A stretch of 64,000 nucleotides of DNA from Flammeovirga kamogawensis (lineage in GTDB: Bacteria > Bacteroidota > Bacteroidia > Cytophagales > Flammeovirgaceae). Below the pieces are notes generated by a model. The model had not been told where the DNA came from. It saw only the letters and a program-made list of their open reading frames with translations, and searched no databases. Shown piece by piece: positions 57,981 through 64,000 of the stretch (position 1 is its first letter; the number at the start of each line of letters is the position of its first letter). The stretch spans positions 1,798,001 to 1,862,000 of the forward strand of contig NZ_CP076128.1 in assembly GCF_018736065.1 (NCBI RefSeq). The letters run 5' to 3'. A program made the position numbers and the translations under genes.

Positions 57981-58892
57981 ATGAGTATCAAAGTAGAGAA
58001 TTTGACAAAAGTGTACGGTGAACAAAAAGCCGTTAATAATATCAGTTTTGAAGCAAAGCCAGGAGAGATTTTAGGTTTTCTAGGACCAAACGGTGCAGGA
58101 AAATCTACAACAATGAAAATTGCTACCTGTTATGTTCCTCCTACAGAAGGAACAATTAAAATTTGCGACTATGATGTTGTCGAAAACCCTATCGAGGTAC
58201 GTAAAATGGTAGGGTATTTACCAGAACACAATCCTCTTTATTTAGATATGTATGTCAGAGAATATTTAGAATATTCAGCTGCTATATACAATATAAAAGG
58301 GCAGAAAAGAAAGCAACGTGTAGACGAGATGATTGAGCTTACTGGTCTTACTCGTGAACGCAAAAAGAAAATTGGAGCTTTATCAAAAGGGTATAGACAG
58401 CGTGTTGGCCTTGCTCAAGCTTTAATACACGATCCTGAAGTGCTTATTCTAGATGAACCTACTACAGGTCTCGATCCCATTCAATTAGAAGATATTCGTG
58501 CTTTAATAAAAAAAGTAAGTCAGAATAAAACTGTTATGCTTTCTACGCACATAATGCAAGAAGTACAAATACTTTGCGACCGTGTTGTTATTATTAGAAA
58601 AGGTGATTTAGTTGCCGACGATAAAGTAGAAAACTTACGTCATTATGGAGCAAAAACAGCACTAAACCTTAAATTTGAATCGCCTACTTCTGCTGCTTTT
58701 TTATCAAGTATTGAAGGTGTAGAAAAAATTGAAATTATAGACCCTGCCAACGTTCTTGTTTACTATGCCAACGATTTAGATTTAAGAGGTGATATTTTCA
58801 GAAAATCAGCAACTGAAAATCAAGCCATTATAGAAATGAATATGCAGATTCAATCTATGGAAGAAATCTTTACACAGTTAGCTCAAGGTTAA
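57981..58892 (+). CDS. gldA: Gliding-motility ABC transporter ATP-binding subunit GldA
   Basis: 303 aa. Walker A GPNGAGKST (35-43), signature LSKGYRQRVGLA, Walker B LILDEPTTGLDP and switch HIMQE are intact. MSIKVENLTKVYGEQKAVNNISF and GYLPEHNPLYLDMYVREYLEY match GldA closely. It should power an ABC exporter with GldF/GldG, which are not in this window. A TATCTTCG box at 57969-57976 may be its promoter. Confidence 0.88.
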   Translation: MSIKVENLTKVYGEQKAVNNISFEAKPGEILGFLGPNGAGKSTTMKIATCYVPPTEGTIKICDYDVVENPIEVRKMVGYLPEHNPLYLDMYVREYLEYSAAIYNIKGQKRKQRVDEMIELTGLTRERKKKIGALSKGYRQRVGLAQALIHDPEVLILDEPTTGLDPIQLEDIRALIKKVSQNKTVMLSTHIMQEVQILCDRVVIIRKGDLVADDKVENLRHYGAKTALNLKFESPTSAAFLSSIEGVEKIEIIDPANVLVYYANDLDLRGDIFRKSATENQAIIEMNMQIQSMEEIFTQLAQG

Positions 58893-59018
58893 TAAAACAC
58901 ACTCTCTACTTGATAACATAATTTAAAAAATGAGTGTCAATGTTAGCGAATAACAATAAATGAATTTGTCTTCATTTTAGCCACTACCGTTTCATAAATC
59001 AAACATTAACACTGATTT

Positions 59019-59945
59019 ATGAAAAAGCTACAATACTTATTTCTATTTCTAAGTCTAATTTTATTATCTGTAATTTCCAATACTATTCATGCTAAAATTA
59101 GTAATGATATAGTTATTCCTGTTGGAGATTCTCAACTCCTACCTTCTTTAGATGTTAGTGGGAGAACTCATTATATTATCCAAGGTACTTTAACTATTAA
59201 TGGAGATGTTAACGTAACAGGTAACGGACAAATTACTGTTGATGGCGGTGAGTTAATTATTTATGGCAACCTAAAAGCTGCCGGAAATGGAGTTGTACTT
59301 GTAGATGGCGGTGATCTATATGTTGATCGTATAATTAAGCCTGGTAATGGAGAAGTTACAACAATTAACGGAGGTGAAATACACCATACTTCAGATCTTC
59401 CTGTAGAATTAATTAGTTATAATATTGAAGTTGATAAAAATAAAAATGTAGATATTTATTGGGAAACCGCTCAAGAAATAAATAATAGTCATTTTATTAT
59501 TGAAAAATCTTATGATAGAAAAAATTATGTTTTTGTTGATTCTGTTGGCGGACACGGAAATACGAACAGTAATGTTTATTATGAAAGTAGTGACCGATTA
59601 GAGAACAATAAAACAACCTATTATAGACTTACACAATTTGATTTTGATGGTAAATCTGAAGCTTGGATACAAAGTGTTGCAGGTACTAATAACGATATTA
59701 GCTTTAATATCTATCCTAATCCAACATCTGAATATTTAAGAGTTCAAACTACTATAAATGATAAAGAACTAATGGAGTTTTACCTTGTAAATGCTAGTAA
59801 CGGTAGTAGACATAAACTAAATAATACTTCTATTTCTTATGCAACACAAACCTTTGATCTTACTCATTTAGCAAATGGTATATACATCATAGAAATTACA
59901 AAAGGAAATCAAGTGATTTATCAAGATAAAATCATTAAAATATAA
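59019..59945 (+). CDS. Small secreted solenoid-like protein with T9SS type A sorting domain
   Basis: 308 aa. Signal peptide ends at ...NTIHA. Four to five short strand repeats follow (about 35-120: IIQGTLTINGDVNVTGNGQITVDGGELIIYGNLKAAGNG...), suggesting a parallel beta-solenoid. From LPVELISYNIEV a linker and T9SS domain follow (YPNPTSEYLRVQT, LANGIYIIEITKGNQ). It is a more distant member of the 60-63 kb set, and its upstream region lacks the bipartite element. Confidence 0.85.
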   Translation: MKKLQYLFLFLSLILLSVISNTIHAKISNDIVIPVGDSQLLPSLDVSGRTHYIIQGTLTINGDVNVTGNGQITVDGGELIIYGNLKAAGNGVVLVDGGDLYVDRIIKPGNGEVTTINGGEIHHTSDLPVELISYNIEVDKNKNVDIYWETAQEINNSHFIIEKSYDRKNYVFVDSVGGHGNTNSNVYYESSDRLENNKTTYYRLTQFDFDGKSEAWIQSVAGTNNDISFNIYPNPTSEYLRVQTTINDKELMEFYLVNASNGSRHKLNNTSISYATQTFDLTHLANGIYIIEITKGNQVIYQDKIIKI

Positions 59946-59972
59946 GTACTTCGATTCATTAAAATTTAAGAG

Positions 59973-60002
59973 CACCTTTCTTTTTGGAAGGTGTTTTTTT
60001 AT
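59973..60002 (+). terminator. Terminator of the 59.0-kb T9SS gene
   Basis: 8-bp stem with one G-U (59973-59980 with 59986-59993) followed by a T run. Confidence 0.75.
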
Positions 60003-60057
60003 TGTCACTCAAAAAGTGTGAATAAAAGGAAATAGAATTCAACAGATCTTAATACTT

Positions 60058-60084
60058 CTGCCTGTTCAATTAGGTTACCTGTCT
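60058..60084 (+). promoter_or_regulatory. Bipartite promoter-like element, copy 4 (CTGCC-N17-TGTCT)
   Basis: CTGCC at 60058-60062 and TGTC at 60080-60083; 22-nt spacing, 35 nt from the ATG at 60115. A 20-bp stretch just upstream (60034-60053) recurs exactly at 61561-61580. Confidence 0.55.
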
Positions 60085-60114
60085 ATAAAAGACAAGAACT
60101 AAATTTCTGTTTCT

Positions 60115-61548
60115 ATGAAAAATTTACACCTATCAAATAGTCGCTTTAAAATATTCACTTTAATTAGTCTAGTCTCATTTTTAATGATAAATGTGGATGG
60201 GTTTTCTGAAGATGTAAATTTCAGTTTTGCTAATACCAAATATTCAAAGAATGTAAAATTTCATTATATACAGAAACACTATAAACTTGATGAATACCAA
60301 GATTTTGTTAGATATACATTTCCTCAAAAAATAGGCGAATTCTTAATTGAAACAAAAGAAGAAACACAACAAGATTATACTTTTATTATAGGTAAAGTAA
60401 AAATCTTAAGTGGAAAAAGTTTAACTATTAAAAAAGGACATACTTTAGTTATATATGGTAAATTAACAGCTCTTCCAGGTTCTACATTAATTAATGAGGG
60501 CAATTTAGTTATAAGAGGTTCTTTATTTATTGGTGATCAAGTTACAGCAGGTCAAGAGTCATATATTGTAAATTTCCAAAATAAGCCAAATGCAAACTTA
60601 TATATCACTCAAGGGCTAGTAGGTCAGCATGTTCATGGTTCTACAATAGCAGGAAATATTGCTGTAATACAAAATGTAATGTACCATTTCCATTTAAATG
60701 AAAATACTATCAATCCAAAAGGTGGAGTATTTTATTATAGAAATAATGATTTTAGTGCTAAAGCTAATGAAGGAACGGAAGTTATAATGAAACTGGATAG
60801 TAAGAATAGAGCTAGCAAAAAATATAGTAGAGGGGAAAAAAAAATAGATAAAGAAGATAAAGAAAAAGATAGAAATCATAATAAAATTACAAATCTACCT
60901 TACAAAGAATACTTTAAGAAAATCTGTAATAAAAATCCTATAAAAAAAGAAAGTTTACTAAAACTTCAACCCTACCTAACAAAACAATTTAAAGACCTCC
61001 CAGTAGAACTCTCAAGCTTCTCTTGTACTCAAGAAGAATCTTTTACAGCTATCAAATGGGCTACTGCTCAAGAAATTAATAACAGTCACTTTACAATTGA
61101 AAAGTCTTATGATAAAAAGAATTTTGAAAAAATTGATGAAGTTGAAGGGCAAGGTAATTCGAATACAGTAAAGCAATACAAAATTAATGTTCCCATAGAT
61201 AATAAAAATAGAACCGTTTATTACAGGTTAACACAATTTGATTTTGATGGAAAATCAGAATCGTGGATTCAAGCCGTAATGAGCAATGAAGATACTAAAG
61301 TAGATGTGAGTGTTTACCCTAATCCTACTACGGACTTTCTTAAAGTAGAAACAAATTCTACTGATGATACTCCAATGGATTACTATTTAATTAACACAAG
61401 TACAGGTGCTAAAACGAAATTAACGAGTAGTTCATCTCAATATACTTCTCAAAAATTTGATGTATCTGGCTTATCTCAAGGGATATATATATTGGAAATC
61501 ATTCAAGGCAATAAGCGTATTTATCAGAATAAAGTGATTAAGAAGTAA
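60115..61548 (+). CDS. Secreted solenoid-like surface protein with T9SS type A sorting domain
   Basis: 477 aa. A signal peptide (to about 31) is followed by a unique N-terminus, then a strand-repeat region (about 100-200: LTIKKGHTLVIYGKLTALPGSTLINEGNLVIRGSLFIGD, LYITQGLVGQHVHGSTIAGNIAVIQNV) and a charged Lys/Asp/Glu spacer (KKIDKEDKEKDRNHNK). From LPVELSSFSCTQEES the linker and T9SS domain (VYPNPTTDFLKVET, LSQGIYILEI) are almost the same as in the next gene. It should be exported by the T9SS and tethered outside the cell. Confidence 0.85.
   Translation: MKNLHLSNSRFKIFTLISLVSFLMINVDGFSEDVNFSFANTKYSKNVKFHYIQKHYKLDEYQDFVRYTFPQKIGEFLIETKEETQQDYTFIIGKVKILSGKSLTIKKGHTLVIYGKLTALPGSTLINEGNLVIRGSLFIGDQVTAGQESYIVNFQNKPNANLYITQGLVGQHVHGSTIAGNIAVIQNVMYHFHLNENTINPKGGVFYYRNNDFSAKANEGTEVIMKLDSKNRASKKYSRGEKKIDKEDKEKDRNHNKITNLPYKEYFKKICNKNPIKKESLLKLQPYLTKQFKDLPVELSSFSCTQEESFTAIKWATAQEINNSHFTIEKSYDKKNFEKIDEVEGQGNSNTVKQYKINVPIDNKNRTVYYRLTQFDFDGKSESWIQAVMSNEDTKVDVSVYPNPTTDFLKVETNSTDDTPMDYYLINTSTGAKTKLTSSSSQYTSQKFDVSGLSQGIYILEIIQGNKRIYQNKVIKK
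60994..61480 (+). repeat. Near-identical T9SS C-terminal domain block, copy 1
   Basis: 487 bp nearly identical to 62437-62920, differing by a few substitutions and one codon. The preceding coding parts of the two genes are far more diverged. Confidence 0.85.
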
Positions 61549-61584
61549 ATAAAACACAACAGAATTCAACAGATCTTAATGCTG

Positions 61585-61611
61585 CTGTCTACAGAATTTG
61601 GCTAGCTGTCT
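61585..61611 (+). promoter_or_regulatory. Bipartite promoter-like element, copy 5 (CTGTC-N17-TGTCT)
   Basis: CTGTC at 61585-61589 and TGTC at 61607-61610; 22-nt spacing, 35 nt from the ATG at 61642. Confidence 0.55.
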
Positions 61612-61641
61612 ACAAGATATAATAACTAAAAATCTGATTCT

Positions 61642-62988
61642 ATGAAAAGTTTTTCACATAATTATAATAGCTTCAAAATAGTCACTTTAATTAGTTTTTT
61701 AATGCTAATTACCTTAGGTAATGATAGTATAGCTCAAAAAGGTACCATTAAAAAAACATTAAATAGACAAACACTTCCAACGGATACTTTTCGTTTTAAG
61801 TATGTATATAAAAATATAACTGAATATCAAGTTTTTGATCGATACAAACCAAATAATGACAAAGGTTTTCTTGTAAAAGGAACATTTAAAGCTGGTGAAG
61901 GTTTAAAAGATGGAAAACCATTTAATAGGAAAAAATACACAGGTATTTATAGTAATGTAACTATCAAATCAGGTAGCACATTACATATTCCAGTTGGACA
62001 AACTTTATTAATACAAGGAAATGTGTATTTAAAAACTGAAGGAACTCTAAAAAATGAAGGACGTTTAGTTATTATAGAAGGAAACCTTTTTATAGGTAAT
62101 TATAGCGAAAATTCAATATTAGGACATCAAGATCATACAAACTTTATAAATACAGGAGATTTATATGTACAAGGTAACTTAATTGGTCAACATCCCCATG
62201 GTTGTACTTTTAAAGGAAATATAGCAATTGAAGAAAATGTTGCTTTCCATTTTCATAAACACAAATCTCCATCAGAAGCTAATTTTTATTTTAATGAAGT
62301 AAAAGATAAATTTGAAAAAGTTAAAATTCACGATCCTCAAAAACATGTAATGTCAGCTCAATTAAGTAAAGGAAAAAAACATGCAGGGTTAGGCCAAAAT
62401 ATACCTCTACAAAAATTAAAACCTTACCTTGGTTTGGACCTCCCAGTAGAACTCTCAAGCTTCTCTTGTACTCAAGAAGAGTCTTTTACAGCTATCAAAT
62501 GGACCACTGCTCAAGAAATTAATAACAGTCACTTTACTATTGAGAAATCTTATGATAAAAAGAATTTTGAAAAAATTGATGAAGTTGAAGGGCAAGGTAA
62601 TTCGAATACAGTAAAGCAATACAAAATTGATGTTCCCACAGATAAAAACAGAACCGTTTATTACAGGTTAACACAATTTGATTTTGATGGAAAATCAGAA
62701 TCGTGGATTCAAGCCGTAATGAGCGATGAAGATACTAAAGTAGATGTGAGTGTTTACCCTAATCCTACTACGGACTTTCTTAAAGTAGAAACAAACTCTA
62801 TTGATGATACTCCAATGGATTACTATTTAATTAACACAAGTACAGGTGTTAAAACGAAATTAACGAGTAGTTCATCTCAATATTCATCTCAAAAATTTGA
62901 TGTATCTGGCTTATCTCAAGGAGTGTATGTATTAGAAGTTCTACAAGGAAATAAGCGCATTTATCAGAAAAAAATTATAAAGAATTAG
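61642..62988 (+). CDS. Secreted solenoid-like surface protein with T9SS type A sorting domain (paralog)
   Basis: 448 aa. Signal peptide ends at ...NDSIAQ. The solenoid-like part reads VTIKSGSTLHIPVGQTLLIQGNVYLKTEGTLKNEGRLVIIEGNLFIG, then LYVQGNLIGQHPHGCTFKGNIAIEENVAFHFH, paralleling the preceding gene. A short Lys/His spacer leads to LPVELSSFSCTQEES and the T9SS domain. Sequence identity with the preceding gene is high only in the C-terminal domain. Confidence 0.85.
   Translation: MKSFSHNYNSFKIVTLISFLMLITLGNDSIAQKGTIKKTLNRQTLPTDTFRFKYVYKNITEYQVFDRYKPNNDKGFLVKGTFKAGEGLKDGKPFNRKKYTGIYSNVTIKSGSTLHIPVGQTLLIQGNVYLKTEGTLKNEGRLVIIEGNLFIGNYSENSILGHQDHTNFINTGDLYVQGNLIGQHPHGCTFKGNIAIEENVAFHFHKHKSPSEANFYFNEVKDKFEKVKIHDPQKHVMSAQLSKGKKHAGLGQNIPLQKLKPYLGLDLPVELSSFSCTQEESFTAIKWTTAQEINNSHFTIEKSYDKKNFEKIDEVEGQGNSNTVKQYKIDVPTDKNRTVYYRLTQFDFDGKSESWIQAVMSDEDTKVDVSVYPNPTTDFLKVETNSIDDTPMDYYLINTSTGVKTKLTSSSSQYSSQKFDVSGLSQGVYVLEVLQGNKRIYQKKIIKN
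62437..62920 (+). repeat. Near-identical T9SS C-terminal domain block, copy 2
   Basis: 484 bp partner of the 60994-61480 block; both start at the codons for the DLPVEL/LPVEL linker. Confidence 0.85.
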
Positions 62989-63028
62989 ATTTATACTATA
63001 GATAATATAGAACAGACAATTAGTTAGT

Positions 63029-63062
63029 AAGCGCCTCATTTTTAATGGGGTGCTTATTTTTT
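63029..63062 (+). terminator. Terminator of the 61.6-kb T9SS gene
   Basis: 12-bp stem with two G-U pairs (63029-63040 with 63044-63055), then a T-rich tail. Confidence 0.65.
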
Positions 63063-63087
63063 CATCCATTAATAAATCTAAATAAAA

Positions 63088-63114
63088 CTGACATTCAATG
63101 AGCTATAGCTGTCA
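63088..63114 (+). promoter_or_regulatory. Bipartite promoter-like element, copy 6 (CTGAC-N17-TGTCA)
   Basis: CTGAC at 63088-63092 and TGTC at 63110-63113; 22-nt spacing, 35 nt from the ATG at 63145. Confidence 0.5.
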
Positions 63115-63144
63115 TAAAACCAAATAAATCTAATTACTATTTCT

Positions 63145-63942
63145 ATGTTAAACACCTCAACCTCTCTAGACATTTACTGTAATTTAAAAACTGCTTTCAA
63201 GGTAATGGCAACAGTCGTAATGTTCTCGTTAGCTTTTACAACTAAGGCACAAAATGTTCACGAACATATAAAAGTATATGGTAAAGCTCATAGCAAAAAA
63301 ATATACACTGTTAAGCACAATTTAGAAACTTCTAATGGAGAAGAGTATAAAAAAGGCATTGGACATGTGGTGTATATAAATGGAAAAGTTAGAGTACCTG
63401 CCAATAAAAAAATTGTTATTCAGGCTACAGATACATTAGTAGTTTATGGTAACCTAACATTGTTCGAAAATAGTGCTTTAATTAACTATGGAAATTTAGT
63501 TATTAAAGGGAATCTTATTTTGGGAACTCCTGAACATAACGTTGAAGCTATACAGTTTTTAAATGATAAAAACGCAAATTTAATTGTAGAAGGTAACCTA
63601 ATTGGGCCCCACCCAGAAGATGTTCATTTAAATGGTAAGATTGCTGTATGTGGTAATGTAGACTTTAATTTTCATTTATATGGAATCCACAAAAATGAAA
63701 TGAGAAATAATAAGGTGTTTTACTACCAATCAAACATAAATGGATTGGCTGAAGGTGGAAATAAAGATTTAAAAATTAGTAAGTTGAAACACCATAAAAA
63801 CGAAGGAACTCATTTTATAGAAATTGATAAAAAAGTAGATATCACAGAACGTAATTTAAGTAACCTATTCTATTACTTATCAGAAGAAACATACTCTCGA
63901 GTAATGCCGCTTATTCTTTCAAAAATCTCATCATTGAAATAA
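63145..63942 (+). CDS. Secreted solenoid-like protein lacking the T9SS domain
   Basis: 265 aa. Signal region ...KVMATVVMFSLAFTTKAQ. It shares the core of its two neighbours (KIVIQATDTLVVYGNLTLFENSALINYGNLVIKGNLILG, LIVEGNLIGPHPEDVHLNGKIAVCGNVDFNFH), but ends at SSLK without the LPVEL linker or sorting domain. It should therefore be periplasmic or secreted without T9SS anchoring. A lipoprotein gene begins 7 nt downstream and may encode a partner. Confidence 0.8.
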   Translation: MLNTSTSLDIYCNLKTAFKVMATVVMFSLAFTTKAQNVHEHIKVYGKAHSKKIYTVKHNLETSNGEEYKKGIGHVVYINGKVRVPANKKIVIQATDTLVVYGNLTLFENSALINYGNLVIKGNLILGTPEHNVEAIQFLNDKNANLIVEGNLIGPHPEDVHLNGKIAVCGNVDFNFHLYGIHKNEMRNNKVFYYQSNINGLAEGGNKDLKISKLKHHKNEGTHFIEIDKKVDITERNLSNLFYYLSEETYSRVMPLILSKISSLK

Positions 63943-63948
63943 TCATAC

Positions 63949-64000
63949 ATGAAAAACATCTACTTCTCTCTTCTTCTCATTACAACATTATTTGGATGTC
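63949..64000 (+). CDS. Lipoprotein gene, first codons only (runs off the window)
   Basis: ATG at 63949 opens MKNIYFSLLLITTLFGC, a lipoprotein signal whose LFGC lipobox ends at the window edge. It follows the preceding stop by 6 nt and is probably in the same operon. Nothing can be said about the mature protein. Confidence 0.6.
   Translation, partial: MKNIYFSLLLITTLFGC

Noticed and set aside
58943-58970. Possible seventh copy of the bipartite element (TTAGC ... TGTC) upstream of the 59.0-kb T9SS gene
   Set aside because: Internal spacing is 24 rather than 22 nt and the distance to the ATG is 52 rather than 35-36 nt, so it breaks both constraints.

Overview
The window is AT-rich and carries the marks of a marine Bacteroidota, most likely a gliding member of the Cytophagales and possibly Flammeovirga-like. 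The evidence is T9SS type A sorting domains, the gliding gene gldA, a one-protein hybrid two-component system (HTCS), a TonB-dependent receptor with a carboxypeptidase-regulatory-like N-terminus, secreted sulfatases, many small lipoproteins, and Bacteroidetes-type TAnnTTTG -7 boxes with few Shine-Dalgarno sequences. The genus is an inference. I saw no rRNA, tRNA, CRISPR array, transposase, integrase or phage gene.

Layout. 0-0.6 kb: C-terminal part of a class I/II aminotransferase, beginning at its probable PLP lysine. 0.9-4.4 kb: TonB-dependent receptor plus a secreted propeller-like partner. 4.5-7.6 kb: large lipoprotein plus DUF5723 outer-membrane protein. 7.8-11.8 kb: nuclease-helicase fusion and a small membrane protein. 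11.8-14.8 kb: Rrf2 regulator divergent from the di-iron repair protein Ric, with a perfect 13-bp inverted repeat between them, then a PepSY-type membrane protein. 14.9-22.1 kb (minus strand): LpxL-like acyltransferase, small envelope proteins, folC, an AlkD-like protein, a DUF1835 protein and ribD. 22.1-24.1 kb: T9SS cargo. 24.3-35.6 kb: housekeeping genes (pseudouridine synthase, esterase, acyl-CoA ligase, J-domain protein plus PspA, cysE, SDR, PlsC-like, tcdA, TatD, PfkB kinase).

36.6-47.3 kb looks like a compact sulfated-glycan locus: two sulfatases in tandem (one with an atypical C-S-T-N-R active-site sequence), an HTCS sensor-regulator and a secreted GH2 beta-galactosidase, without a SusC/D pair. 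It is followed by a 0.8-kb intergenic region with a probable small transcript. 48.1-50.7 kb holds a DUF4377/META lipoprotein and a lactonase divergent from a SelW-like protein. 50.7-53 kb holds three tandem paralogous lysine-rich lipoproteins. 53.1-57.9 kb is an operon of glycerol-3-phosphate dehydrogenase, an AGPS-like FAD enzyme and an FGGY kinase, followed by gldA. 59-64 kb is an array of related secreted proteins, three with T9SS C-terminal domains, running off the window into a lipoprotein gene.

The most notable observation is a bipartite promoter-like element, yTnnC-N17-TGTC, with identical 22-nt internal spacing and a fixed 35-36 nt distance to the ATG. It precedes six genes of two unrelated families: the three tandem lipoproteins and three of the secreted beta-solenoid-like proteins. 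It does not resemble the TAnnTTTG box seen elsewhere in the window and may mark an alternative-sigma-factor regulon of surface proteins.
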